DNA of 64,000 bases, from positions 248,001 to 312,000 of the forward strand of contig JAFCMP010000535.1 in NCBI GenBank assembly GCA_017506865.1, written 5' to 3'. Source of the DNA: Tribonema minus. Lineage: Eukaryota; Sar; Xanthophyceae; Tribonematales; Tribonemataceae. Under the pieces are notes generated by a model. The model was not told where the DNA came from and made no database searches. It saw nothing but the letters and a program-made list of their open reading frames with translations. Within the stretch, counting starts at the first letter, position 1. Each line of letters opens with the position of its first letter. Both the position numbers and the translations under genes were made by a program. Positions 47,014 through 57,991 of the stretch are shown here, piece by piece.

Positions 47014-49239
47014 CACTCGGGTTTACATTACCGGTGGTGGCTCTGGCATCTGGTGCCGCCACCGCTGCCGCTTCCACATCTGGTCCTGCCTCCGCTGAAG
47101 CCATTGACACCATGTCAACTGCAGCCGCCACAGCCACCCGTGCTGCATGAGCGGAATTTGCATCAGCAAGCGGCACACCTCGACTTGTCATCTGGCTCTC
47201 TCATCAGTCGCGCAGTGCTATAGTGCCCCTCCCTCCCCCCCACGAGTCGTTAAGCTCCCTGCGTCGACAAAGGTGCACATCAGCCAAACTCAGGAACCTC
47301 GAAATACTGAGATGGCCTTGCTGGCTGTTGCACTGGCGGCCGCTAGGCAAAAAGACTGCTGAGCCCGAAGAAGCACTTCACATGAATCCTAGGAATTTGC
47401 CTGCTGTTACCACCATCACAGCAGAACATTGGAGGTATAAGGGGGTACGGTATGGGTTGAAGTGGGCGTGGGGGTATGGGTTTGAGTGTGAGTAGTCGTG
47501 AAGGCAGAGTTAAGCGACAGGCTGGTGCAGTGCTGAGCGCACGCAGCTGTGATAAGTGAATGCAACTGCTTACTACTCTTACTAATCGGCTGCAAGTCTT
47601 TGCTTATTGCTGCTGTTTACAATGATGTATGCATTGGTGATAACCAAGGGCACTTTGCTGCGATGTGCTCAAGCCTGCCATTTCAAGTTCATCACAATGA
47701 GCCTACTATTATTGCAATGCATGTTGTGCCATAATGGTGCCTTAGGGCAATGCATGTGTCTCACACACCGCGATGCATGTTTCACTTAGCAAAGAGCACA
47801 AGTTCTGCACGAGTGCAGACCGGGTTTCACATCACTTCAGGCACACATGTACCTCACGGAATCACAGCACAGGACTGCATTCTCTGCAAGTTGATCAATC
47901 ATTATGGCACTCAGCAGAGGACACAGCATGGTTATTGTGACCTACACATGTCATACATGATGCAGAAAAGGGAGAAAAGACATGAATACTTCGTTGTCAG
48001 TAGACGACATGAGTTGACAACATGCGCACCGACTATTCGATCATGTCGAAACAGCATCCATTTTCAATCGGCATATTGTCACATGGGGCCCCTCAGCGCA
48101 CAGGAGGCCCACTGGCTAGCAAGGCAACCACCCACCACCGGATTGCGTCCAAGAGTGATACCTGTTCAAGTGCAAACAGGGCAGTGACGCTCCACTTGTC
48201 ACTGCTCAGCAAAGGGGATGCGCAACGCTGCCACAAACCCTCCCCTGCTCTTAGCAAATCACGACGCACGAGCGAGATGCACAGGGGACGCCCAAACTAG
48301 ACATCATTTTGAAGGCCAGAATGTATCATGTTGTGGCTGCTGGCATGCGAAAGAGAGACCGACAAGCATGGGCCGAGAGCATATCTAGTGTGCACCCACA
48401 TCAGCTAGCTGCCTCTACCAAGCTTTGCAATGCGTTGCTGCTACTACCTAGGCATGTGTGTGGGCACAGGCGTGAGTCACGCGCACGCTGCCAGAACACA
48501 GAACAGCGCGTGCGCATGCGCGAATGGTGAGCCCTCCTCCAAAAGCGTGCGGGCGCAAGTAGCGCGCGCTCGCCATGCATGAGAGCGCAGGCACGGGGAA
48601 CTCGCCGCCAAGCGAGTGTAGACGCGCGCCGCAACCGCAGCGCTGCCCGCCACGTGAGAGCATAGGTGCGCGCCACGACTGCAGCTGGTCTGCCGAGGGC
48701 GCAGGCGTGCACCGCGACCGCAGCGCCGCCAACAGCTGGCGTACACGGCGACTGCGGCATCGCCAAAAAGGCATGGATGCGCAGCGCGAGCGTGGCACCG
48801 CTTTCACCACACAGCGCGCTCCGCAACCGCGAGCATGCGGCGTGCTCCGCAACTGTAGAATCACCGCCGGCAGCAGTGATACGTAGTGCAGTGGTGTCGC
48901 CGTGTGGAGCAACGTCCCCAGACTCCAAGTGCGGCAGCATGCATGCGCGCCGCTGATGGCTGCGTGCGCAGAGACGCGCACGCGTGCAGCCGCATGCGCA
49001 GCGACGCGCGCTTGCGCCACGGCGAAACTCCAAGGGCCATGGTGAGCGCTGAGCGTGCGCGCCGTCTCCGCTTATGAACCTGGAGGCGAGCAGCTTTGAT
49101 CCACTGGCAGACAGCGCACAATTCAGCTCATGTTAAGGCTGGGTTCTGACATGGCTGTTCAAATTTGCCTCGAGGATACTCAGGCTGGTTCACCTCAATG
49201 ATCCGCTGTCGCAGTGCCACCATCATGATGCGCAGCACT
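47014..49239. other. Region without a supported gene; GC-rich degenerate repeat at 48.48-49.05 kb
   Basis: A 145-codon plus-strand frame at 47750-48187 has no motif or introns and is not called. From about 48480 to 49050 the sequence turns CpG-rich with a loose ~60-bp period ('gcgcaggc.cg.gacc.gcgccgcaaccgcagcgc'). This opens long frames on both strands that are probably artefacts of the repeat. Confidence 0.4.
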
Positions 49240-49668
49240 GCAGCAGCACAAGCAATTGCACTCTGAGAGTGCATGCATGGCAAGGGCCGAATCGCTGTGA
49301 TGGCCAACCTCCGTAAAAGCTGGGATAGCACACTCATCAGAACCGGCGCCTACATGCCTCGCACACGCCACTGCCCTCTGGCCCATTTTACCCCTCACTG
49401 CGCCCCATTGGTACTGTCACTTTCTGCTCTGTTTTTGCAGTGTTGACCATTGTTCAAAGCTGTCCGCGCTCCCTCGAACACCCACACTTACTCAAGCATA
49501 TTCAGCTTTACCTTTTACTGCACACATGCAGAGAGCTGCATTCACTTCAAGTGCAGTGTGCAAGTGTAAGCGGGTGACACTCCTGCCTGAGCATCATCGA
49601 CCACCTAAGTGCTGGGAGAGAGCTCTCCATCACACACAACACAGAGCAGTAAAAGAAGCAGCCCAGCA

Positions 49669-50413
49669 ATGTCAAGCAACAACGGAAGCGATGTCAACGA
49701 CCTCAGCAGCAACTACGGCGAAGACGCGCCCGGCAGCGACCACGACAGCGCAGATGATGTGTTTGACCTGCTGCAAGAGCAACGAGAACAAGCCATCATG
49801 ATCCTAGAGGTCCTTCACCAGCATCTGAGCTCGGAGGGTAAGAGATCGCCCTCAATCCACCTTGCCAGCGCGCTGGACGATCAAAGCGCAGCTGACGTCT
49901 TCACTGCCGGCATTTGAGACGCTTTTGAAGCTTTCATAGGATCTTTTAATGTGAACTAGAATGGAACAATGGTTTCTGTGCCGATGGCGACGACCAGGTC
50001 GGATCGCGGACTGATTTCATCATCCGCCTCGTCCCTGCTCCCTACAGCCGTGACTTCTGACGCTCTCCGTGTCCTCTCTTTCCTGCACAGACGGACAGCA
50101 GCTCGTCGCTCAAGCCATTATGGCGATTTCGGCGGCAGCTGACAATCTGCCCCGCTCCCTCGGTTGGCTGCACCTTGAGGACGATCACCAGGGCGCGGTG
50201 ACGCTGGCGGCGGCTCGAAGAGCAGCAGCAAACCTGCGGAACGCTGTCAACAACCTTCTTCCAGGCTTCGCCCACCTGGACATCAATCAGCTCCAAGTTC
50301 CCTCGGGGTCAGACTCTGATGGCGAGGCCGCCAGCGACGCCAGCCCCCCGGACTTGCTGCCAGCTGCGCCTGACGAGGACGAGGTGGTTCCTGCGCTGCA
50401 TCTGCACAATTGA
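49669..50413 (+). CDS. Small acidic protein, family of unknown function, copy A
   Basis: Exon 1 (49669-49837, ending GAGG before GTAAGA) and exon 2 (50091-50413, after CTGCACAG) join in phase to a 163-residue protein. It starts MSSNNGSDVNDLSSNYGEDA, an acidic Ser/Asp-rich stretch, then FDLLQEQREQAIMILEVLHQ, a helix; exon 2 begins DGQQLVAQAIMAISAAADNL and continues to HQGAVTLAAARRAAANLRNA, then an acidic tail SDSDGEAASDASPPDLLP and DEDEVVPALHLHN. There is no signal peptide or membrane segment. I do not know the family. Conservation of both exons and the splice sites in copy B, with mostly conservative changes, argues that it is a real protein. Copy A is the most complete of the four relatives in the window. 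Confidence 0.7.
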
Positions 50414-50590
50414 CCGACACCAGCACATATGTGTACAGACATAAACGTGAGGCATGTGCGCATGCGCGTTGGCTCGCAAGTGAGACCTAGTGTTATTATA
50501 TGGTGGCATTCAAGAAGGGATGAAGTCAAGGGTTCAATGTAGTGTTCAGATAAATTCCACTGGTTTCATGTGTTTTTGTAACTTATTTAG

Positions 50591-50726
50591 AAGTACAATA
50601 GTCGGGCACCGTGTGAAAATTTCACCATTGCCTGTACAGTCAAAAGCAGATGCTTCAGAAGTACAATAGTCGGGCACCGTGTGAAAATTTCAACATTGCC
50701 TGTACAGTCAAAAGCGGATGCTTCAG
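50591..50726 (+). repeat. 68-bp tandem duplication in the spacer
   Basis: Two copies (50591-50658 and 50659-50726) of a unit starting AAGTACAATAGTCGGGCACC differ at about two bases. The core ACAATAGTCGGG also occurs in the minisatellite at 58.6-59.2 kb. Confidence 0.9.
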
Positions 50727-50961
50727 CGACGCCGGCTCCGCCAAACATCATGGTGAGCAGCAGCACCCCATTAGGATCAAGTAAAGAGAATGAACGGCGC
50801 CATTATCAACAACGAAGAGTGGCAGGCTAACCGCTTAAAAAAAACAAGTGTCTTGTGGCCATGTTTTCAAACAAACGAGCGCCTCCTCTACATGTAGCTT
50901 TGCGAAAAGGTTGTGTGCTATGCAAAAAGTAGAAAAGCACGACGTGCAACAGCAGCTATGC

Positions 50962-51694
50962 TCATGACTCACCGCCGCCGAAGAGGGCAGGAACCACCTC
51001 GTCCTCGTCAGGCGCAGCTGGCAGCAAGTCCGGGCTGGCGTCGCTGGCGGCCTCGCCATCAGAGTCTGACCCCGAGGGAATTTGGAGCTGATCAATGTCG
51101 AGGTGGGCGAAGCTTGGAACGAGCTGGTTCCCAGCATTCCGTAGGTTGGCTGCTGCTCTTCGAGCCGCCGCCAGCGACACCGCACCCTGATGATCGTCGA
51201 GGTGCAGATCACCCAGGAACCGGGGCAGCTCGTCTGCTCTCGCTGCAATCGCCATGATGGCTTGTGCGACGAGTTGCTGTCCGTCTGTGCAGGAAAGAGA
51301 GGACACGGAGAGCGTCAGAAATCACGGCTGTGGGGAGCAGGGACGAGGCGGATGATGAAATCAGTCCGCGATCCGACTGGGTCGTTGCCATCAGCACAAA
51401 AACCATTGCTCCATTCGAGTTGAAATCAAAAGATCTATGAAAGCTTCAAAAGCGTCTCAAAATGCCGGCAGTGAAGACGTCAGCTGCGCTTTGATCGTCC
51501 AGCGCGCTGGCAAGGTGGATTGAGGGCGATTTCTTACCCTCCGAGCCCAGATGCTGGTGAAGGACCTCTAGGATGGCTTGTTCTCTTTGCTGAACGTCAA
51601 ACACATCATCTGCGCTGTCGTGGTCGCTGCCGGGCGCCTCTTCGCCGTAGTTGCTGCCGAGGTCGTTGACATCGCTTCCTTTGTCGCTTGACAT
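50962..51694 (-). CDS. Small acidic protein family, copy B
   Basis: Exon 1 is 51694-51538 and exon 2 starts at 51284 after CTGCACAG; phases match as in copy A. The protein starts MSSDKGSDVNDLGSNYGEEA and exon 2 starts DGQQLVAQAIMAIAARADEL. Compared with copy A it lacks a few residues in the exon 1 helix and one Pro in the tail. The reading frame can stop at 50962. However, GGCGGCG before GTGAGT at 50973 is a good donor, so a further exon not found here is possible; copy A has lost that donor and ends differently (LHLHN). It is convergent with copy A. Confidence 0.65.
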
Positions 51695-52728
51695 GCTGGG
51701 CTGCTTCTTACTGTGTTGTGAGATCCGCAGGCAGGAGTGTCACCCGCTTACACTTGCACACTGCACTTGAATGCAGAGTTCATGTGTGTGTAAAAGGTGC
51801 AGCTATATATCCTTGAGTAAGTGTGGGCGTTCGAGGGAGCGCGGACAGTTGTGGACAATGGTCAATACTGCAAAAACAGAGCGGAAAGTGACAGTCACTA
51901 CGGTACCAATGGGCGCAGTGAGCGGCAAATGGGGCCAGAGGGCAGTGACGTGTGCGAGGCATGTAGGCGCCGGTTCTGATGAGTGTGCTATCCCAGCTTT
52001 GACGGAGGTAGGCCACTGCAGCGATTCGGCCCTTCCCACGCATGCAATCTCAAAGTGCAATCACTCTTGCTGATGCAGCCTGCCATGCATGGTTGCAACA
52101 GTATCGTTGAGAAGGCACACTTGAACAGCCGCGTCAGTGCCCAAAAGGGCCCAGCCTCGACATGAGGTGAACTGTGCGCTGTCTGACTCAAAGCTGCTCG
52201 TCTCCAGGTGCATATGGCTTATGTGCGTCAACATCAGGGTGTGAATCGATTCCAACCACTCATGAGGGTTCAAAAAGGTTGTCTCGTTCAAGCTTTCAAG
52301 AATGACTGGAAACGCTCAAGTTGGAGTACCTGATGAGCACTTGAGTTGCAGCCCCCAGGTCATTGTCTTTGATTATCTCTTGTTCATGAACGAATAAAAC
52401 ATGACCATGGATGTCCTCGAGTAAGCAGCATGCATGCATGTCGACTCTGCGTGTCAGGGAGGGGTCAGTGCACCGTCAACTGCTGTAGATGGTAACTGCT
52501 GTCGATGGTAACGACGCAACGTACGCTGGAATGCAATGCTCGTCGTGATTCTTGTCATCATACACACATTTTTCAATGTTTTCGGTCTGAACATTCTTGA
52601 GATCTCTAGAGGACTCTAGAGAGTCACTCACCCAAAGATTGAAGCACCTGAAATGCCGGCAGTGAAGACGCCAGCTGCGCTTTATCGTCCAGTGCGCGCT
52701 GGCAAGGTGGTGTGATGCAGGGTATCAC

Positions 52729-52886
52729 CCTCCGGGCCGAGGTGCTGGCCAATGACCTTGAAGATGGCCTGTTCTTGTTGCTGCTGCACGAGCTCGAACG
52801 CCGCACCTATGCTCGCTGGCGGGCGCGTCTTCGCCGCTGTTGCTGCTGGAGTTGTTGATGACGCTTCCATTGCTGCTGCCTGACAT
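52729..52886 (-). pseudogene. Small acidic protein family, broken copy C
   Basis: The first exon is recognisable from ATG at 52886: MSGSSNGSVINNSSSNSGED, then in a different frame AFELVQQQQEQAIFKVIGQH. So the exon carries a frame change between its halves and the donor is altered to GTGATA. No second exon follows on the minus strand. Upstream (53200-53440, minus strand) is a diverged copy of the promoter region of copies A and B, split from the exon by the ACGCGT array and an AT-rich tract. Confidence 0.7.
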
Positions 52887-53006
52887 TATTGCTGGGCGAG
52901 GCAGCTTCTCTTTGTGTTATGAGGCTGCTTCTCTGTGTTGAGCCTGGCGGAAGCAAACCTCCAGCAGTGTCGATGATGCTCAGGCAGGACCCGTGTACCT
53001 TTGCAC

Positions 53007-53102
53007 ACGCGTGGTTGGATAACAGTTAACCAATTACGCGTAATCGGATAACCGTTATCCGACTACGCGTAATCGGATAAGAAATACTATCCGACCACGC
53101 GT
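53007..53102. promoter_or_regulatory. Four evenly spaced ACGCGT palindromes
   Basis: ACGCGT begins at 53007, 53036, 53065 and 53097, spacing 29, 29 and 32 bp. The last three sit in larger palindromes of the form TTATCCGACTACGCGTARTCGGATAA, so each site has inverted GGATAA/TTATCC wings. ACGCGT is the core of the yeast MluI cell-cycle box, but the function here is unknown. An AT-rich tract follows (53115-53165). A small transposon with nested palindromes is the alternative. Confidence 0.5.
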
Positions 53103-53444
53103 AGTCGGATAAGATATCTTTTTATTATTATTATTTTTAAATTAATTTATTATATTAGTAAAAAGGTACTGTAACGGTAAAGCTGTGGATATTTCAGTAT
53201 GTGTGGATGTTTGAGAGAGTGAGAACAGTCAAAACACCAGAAACAGAGCAGTCGGTGGAAGTGCCAATGGGGCAGAGTGAGGGGGCACCACTGGGCCAGA
53301 GGGGCATGGCCTGTGCGCATAGAGACATGTTTCTAGGGGCGCCCATATTCAAATCAGGCACACGGCATGCGCCAGCATGCATGACGCACCTGACAGCACA
53401 TGTCTACAAATTGCCATGCAGGCTAGACGTCTACGAATGACCGC

Positions 53445-54946
53445 TCTCAGCGATGATGCACCACCAGTGAAAAGCCTAGAGCATGCGAACATATACGCAT
53501 GGGAAACATTCTCAGAACTCTGTACTCTAAGCGCTTGCCACTTCAAGCTTGCCATCGCCACACACTTGCGCAGTACCAACATCATGTCTCATGAGAGATG
53601 CTGTGGATGTTGCCTGTGTTATGCATTCTGGCAGTGCACAGCGCTCATACTCCGCTCGATCTGCCATGAACAGGTTCTGCGACAATTGATGCCGCGTCGT
53701 GCCTTCTCTGACGGCAAGTTGTTTTGCTGCTCTCGCCACTGCCCCGCAGGTGAGGCTGAAGACAGTTCCATTGAGGCAGCACAACACCAATGGCGCTTTC
53801 AGGTCCTTCTTATAGGCGCTCTCAGGGGTGCACTTTGAGGTGCATCACTTCAAGTTCATCATGCAGTTGGCAGTGCTCTTGCAAGCGGCAAGACCAAATT
53901 CATGGGCAGCCTGAGTGCCAAAGCAGCGGAAGCGAGCCTGGCTGGCTCACAGCAATCATTGCGGGCTATTGACATGCATATGCAACGATAGGAGAGCTGC
54001 GAAAGGGTGCGGTGGGTGGGGGGGAGGGGGGGGTGCTGTCCAGAGTGTTGGTAGTGCGTAGCGGGTGTGTATGCTTGTGTGCCCTCCCCCTCCCTTACCT
54101 TTGCAATGTACTACCACAACCTACAAACTGTAGTTTCGTTTCTGCGTTTGGCTCGCGGCGTTTATTCTGCACATAGGTGCATGCTGGTACTGCGTTGTAT
54201 CAGGCTGTGGGTTGATGAGATCTTTTGTCAAAGTTGAAAGACTTGGCTCTTTCAACCCGGGTGACGTGCTAATATGTTGCCTTATCAAGACTTGAAGAAA
54301 GAGATTGCGGACTTTGAACAGTTTGGCGGTTGAAAGCTGGGACTTCAGTGTGGCATGACAATAGTGCGGCAACTTGCCATCGCGCTGCAATATAATGCAC
54401 ACACTACTGGTCAACTCAACGGAAAGTGCACGCATCACAACCCTACACTGCGTCCATCACTCCCAAGACTTGCTCGCTGCGGTAAAGCGCTGCAATATCA
54501 GGGCACCGCGGCTGCTGCAGACCTGGCACATCGTCCGGGGCTGCTACAAGCGTTGGCTCTTCACGACAAGGGCCGCCCGTGAAGTGCTAAGGTGAGAAGA
54601 TGCGTCGGCTTACAAACCCAAGACTACATGCGCTGCTGCTGCTGGGGTATCTGTGCTCTTCAACGCAAGCGCTAGATGTGTTGAGTCTGCTCGGCTAAGA
54701 AGCGGCGGAAGACCTGCAGACTTCATAACAAGCTCTGCATGTGTTGAAACTTACCCGACCAAGCAGCAGCGGATGACCCGCGCACTACAAGGCAAGCGCT
54801 AAATGACTATGCACATAAGGCAGGCGCTGAACATCTGCGCACTTGAGAGAAGCGCATTGTGTGCTGACATTAAAGGGCAAGCGCTACAAGTCTGCACAGT
54901 TAAGACAAGCGCATCATGTGCTGACATCAAAGGCAAGCAACATATG
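53445..54946. other. Region without a recognised gene
   Basis: The plus-strand frame at 53377-53838 and the minus-strand frames opposite it show no motif. G- and C-rich runs are at about 54015-54035 and 54083-54097. From about 54660 a loose repeat of 'gcgctga/gcgctaca..catctgcgcact' begins. Confidence 0.4.
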
Positions 54947-55169
54947 TCTGCACACTTCACCCTTTAAAGGTAAGAGTTTTACACCAGCACTCTACAAGGC
55001 AAGAGCTACATTTCTGTACACGGAAGGCAAGCCCAGGTTGTCCAATCTTATTTCAATGTCTGCACACTTCACCCTTTAAGGCAAGAGTTTTGCACCAGCA
55101 CTCTACAAGGCAAGAGCTATGTTTCTGTACACGGAAGGCAAGCCCAGGTTGTCCAATCTTACTTCAATG
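54947..55169 (+). repeat. Tandem duplication of 112 bp
   Basis: 54947-55058 and 55059-55169 both start TCTGCACACTTCACCCTTTA and end with CCAATCTTA.TTCAATG. They differ at only a few bases. Confidence 0.9.
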
Positions 55170-55594
55170 CATACATCACAAGACACTGCATACCATTGCG
55201 TCACTCTTGAAGGGCAATCTAAGCAATCAACAGTCATCTGAGAGCCTTTGTGTCCTGCAGCTGCGCGCAGCATTGACCATAGCACAAGTGCTGCCCTGCT
55301 GATGATGATCCCTACTCGTGCGGCTGCTATACCTTGCACAGGCGCAGCGACTCCTCTAGACAAGCGCTGCAGGGCCGGGACTGCACAGCAGAGCACTGCT
55401 TACAGGTGCGCTGACCGACACTAAGCAGCGCGGCAGCGCATGACCCCAAGCATTGTCCATCATGCTTTCGATACGAGCAGGGTACATTGTTTGCGCCAAT
55501 GCAACTAGAAAACAGAGGTAACAGTTTCAACATGCACACTAGACGGTATTTCTATGCTTCACATGAAATTCGTCTCAAGTGTGCCAGCTTCTGG
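55170..55594. other. Downstream of the zinc-knuckle/HNH-like gene, no gene recognised
   Basis: No coding motif is seen between the tandem repeat and the stop codon at 55595. The 3' end of the minus-strand gene should lie here. Confidence 0.4.
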
Positions 55595-57991
55595 TCATGT
55601 ACTTCGTGGCACCACAGGACGCGCTGGAACATTTGCTGGGTTGTAGTTGGTCCTGAAGAACAAATACTTTTCGCGAGACCAGCCACTGCAGCCGTCGCCA
55701 CCATACTTGCTGACTGCTGTGTAGTCTGTCCCTTGGAACTCCATCGCGATAAGGCAACAATTCTCACGGGTGTATCCCACACGCACATCTCTCCTCTCTA
55801 GTGACACTTTCCAGTCACCCTTCGTGGTCAACGGAATGCCACTATACAAGCAGCCACCGCCTTGCTCGCTGTACATGTTGACGACATCATCGAATCTGAT
55901 ATTGCATACCAGCCCGCGAGCCTCATGGGTGGTTGTTTTGCACCTTTGAGATGCGTGGGTCACCATCATGAAGAATGCTCCACGCCATGTGGAAGCATAT
56001 TGCTTTGCTCTGTCGCAGCAGCATCCCTTGCACATGACCCTGTCACTCTTATAGAAGTCACTGTCATGTTTCCAGTTGCTGCATTTATAACAGAGAGTCA
56101 TGATGACCCCGTCCTCCTCCTTTTGCTGCATGGGAATGGGGTATTTACAAGCTGTTGCAGAAGTCGATAGCGCTTCTCGCACGATGGTCTGTACAGTGGC
56201 GGTGTGCACGCTGTCGGTGTGTGTGGCTGCATACGCTGCCTTTGCTGCAGTCCACCCAGCTGCCACATTGAACTCAAGCACGCAAAGAGCGCTGTTGCTA
56301 ATGGTGTAGTCCTCGTCATTATTGAGCCTCTCAATGCTGGCCTGCCAATCTGACATCGGCGCAAAGTTCACAGGAAGCCCGCTGTAAATGCAGCGGTCAT
56401 TCTGGTTGCGGCAGATGCCATCGAAGATGGCAGTGGTAAGCTCATTCTGATTCATGCCACGACGCTTGGATCGCAGCCTAGAGCCCGCCACAAGACCGCT
56501 GATGAATCCTGGGCGCGTGTTGATGCGCACTCTGTTATTGAGTGCAACGCATTCTTTGCAAAAGGAATGCAGCCTGTTTAACTTATTCTTGTAGAAAGAG
56601 GTGAGAGGCTTTCGAACCTGGCACTGAAAATGCAACTTTGTGTCTACATCCTTCAAGGCCGCCATGGGTTCAGACACCTCAGGCTGTTGACAGGGCGAGG
56701 CGTGTTGCAGCGCAGCTGTTTGGGCATTGACAACGTCCAAGGCACTGGTGTCACCCACACTTGCTGACTCATCTGAATCAGTGCCAGCGACGTTGCAATG
56801 CAGCTCATTTGTGCTTTGGCAGCCGGGTAGCAGTGACGCTGCAATTGCAACGTGGTGCCCCGTGCAGAAGTTTCCATGAGCAGCCACCTTAACACATTTG
56901 TCTACTGAACATAACTTCCGATTATCTGCCGCATGCTTGCGCTTCTCTCTCGCCTTCTTATTGGCTCTCTCTACCTGCCTTTCCTTGAGCCATTGTCTGC
57001 GCCAATTTTGCCAAGCGATGTATTCACTGTCCTCCATTTTACGGTGAACATCGCGTGCTGTGTGCTCCTGCAATACCTCAGAAAGCTCATGATGAGGCAG
57101 CGGCGACGCCTGACCCACGACAACAGCAGTGTGTGCTGCCACTACAGCCTCTGTCCGTGCCTTCTTGCTCCTCATCTCCTTGTCAGAAGCTGCACTGCTC
57201 TCCTCTTCTGCACGTCGCTCCCTTGCCGCCACCAAGTCCGCCATATACGATAGGGCAGGGATTTCTTCTGTGCGGACATCCTCAATACGCATAAGGCTTG
57301 TCTTCTTGGAAAAAGCATACACGTTGGCGGGCGCTGCTGCTAGACATGTCACGCCCATTGCACCATCATCTAAGCCCTTGCGTCCATCACCGTCGCACAC
57401 ATTCACCCCCTCACTGCATCCATTGCCACTGCACGCATTGATTGCGGTTCTTGAACTCTCCTGCTCTCTGCAGTCCATGTCATCGACTGGCGCGTCATAC
57501 TTTACTACCGACTGCATCCGGTGCTCCAAACAGTAAAAACGGTCAATCCGCTGCTTTCTACACCTATAAACCAAGCATGGCTTCTGCATGGCTGCAGGTG
57601 TAATGGAAGGCTCAATGTAAGACAGTAGCGACCCAAGGCCGTTCCCAGCGGCTGTGCCTATCGCCACAACAGCACATGCTTGTGCCTTCTTGCTGACATC
57701 CTTCTCCACAGCATCAGCCGCGTGCTTTGCAGAGCGATCCACTTCTTCACGTCCGTCATTTGCAACATCTAACCCCTTGAGCGCATCACTGCTACACACA
57801 TTTGCTGACTCTTTGCATCCAATGTCGCAGCACGGATCTGTTGCAACGCTCGCACTCTCCTGCTCCTTGCAGTCCATGTCATCACCTGCCGTGTAGGCAG
57901 GCAGAACTGCTGACTGGATCCGGTGCTCCAAACAGTAGAAACGATCAATCCGCTGTTTTCCACACCTATAGGCCCAGCATAGCAGTTGCAT
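55595..57991 (-). CDS. 798-aa protein with three zinc knuckles and two zinc-ribbon/HNH-like modules
   Basis: A single uninterrupted exon, unlike its neighbours. Three C-x4-C-x9-C-x2-H knuckles are at residues 5-23, 139-157 and 361-379 (for example CGKQRIDRFYCLEH). The first two belong to an internal duplication of about 75 residues that also repeats DDMDC(K/R)EQES and KGLD. A charged, Lys/Arg-rich helix spans about 320-355. Then come two related modules. Module one has Cys pairs ending at 478-481 and then CIYSGLPVNFAPMSDWQASI and ERLNNDEDYT...LCVLEFN (534-575). Module two has C634-C637 and C654-C657 and then CLYSGIPLTTKGDWKVSLER and RDVRVGYTREN...LIAMEF (714-753). The C-x-YSG-x-P...W..S.ER...YT..N..L...EF pattern is known from HNH-endonuclease-like proteins of algae and large DNA viruses. 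Nucleic-acid binding or cleavage is inferred. The start is the first in-frame ATG; the frame stays open to 58126, so an upstream exon is possible. Confidence 0.75.
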   Translation of the reverse strand: MQLLCWAYRCGKQRIDRFYCLEHRIQSAVLPAYTAGDDMDCKEQESASVATDPCCDIGCKESANVCSSDALKGLDVANDGREEVDRSAKHAADAVEKDVSKKAQACAVVAIGTAAGNGLGSLLSYIEPSITPAAMQKPCLVYRCRKQRIDRFYCLEHRMQSVVKYDAPVDDMDCREQESSRTAINACSGNGCSEGVNVCDGDGRKGLDDGAMGVTCLAAAPANVYAFSKKTSLMRIEDVRTEEIPALSYMADLVAARERRAEEESSAASDKEMRSKKARTEAVVAAHTAVVVGQASPLPHHELSEVLQEHTARDVHRKMEDSEYIAWQNWRRQWLKERQVERANKKAREKRKHAADNRKLCSVDKCVKVAAHGNFCTGHHVAIAASLLPGCQSTNELHCNVAGTDSDESASVGDTSALDVVNAQTAALQHASPCQQPEVSEPMAALKDVDTKLHFQCQVRKPLTSFYKNKLNRLHSFCKECVALNNRVRINTRPGFISGLVAGSRLRSKRRGMNQNELTTAIFDGICRNQNDRCIYSGLPVNFAPMSDWQASIERLNNDEDYTISNSALCVLEFNVAAGWTAAKAAYAATHTDSVHTATVQTIVREALSTSATACKYPIPMQQKEEDGVIMTLCYKCSNWKHDSDFYKSDRVMCKGCCCDRAKQYASTWRGAFFMMVTHASQRCKTTTHEARGLVCNIRFDDVVNMYSEQGGGCLYSGIPLTTKGDWKVSLERRDVRVGYTRENCCLIAMEFQGTDYTAVSKYGGDGCSGWSREKYLFFRTNYNPANVPARPVVPRST

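Larger units (their letters stand above)
49240..52080. repeat. Inverted duplication carrying two convergent gene copies
   Basis: The left arm, about 49240-50410, and right arm, about 52080-50975, are reverse complements over promoter, exon 1, intron and exon 2. Shared outer-arm sequence includes 'gggccgaatcgctg' and 'ctgggatagcacactcatca'. The spacer of about 560 bp holds a separate 68-bp tandem duplication. Identity is high but the exons differ at several residues and by small indels. Confidence 0.85.

Noticed and set aside
47750-48187. 145-codon plus-strand frame
   Set aside because: No motif, intron or homologue; length is within chance for this composition.
48401-49033. 210-codon minus-strand Ala/Arg/Cys-rich frame
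   Set aside because: Produced by a CpG-rich degenerate repeat that opens several frames on both strands.
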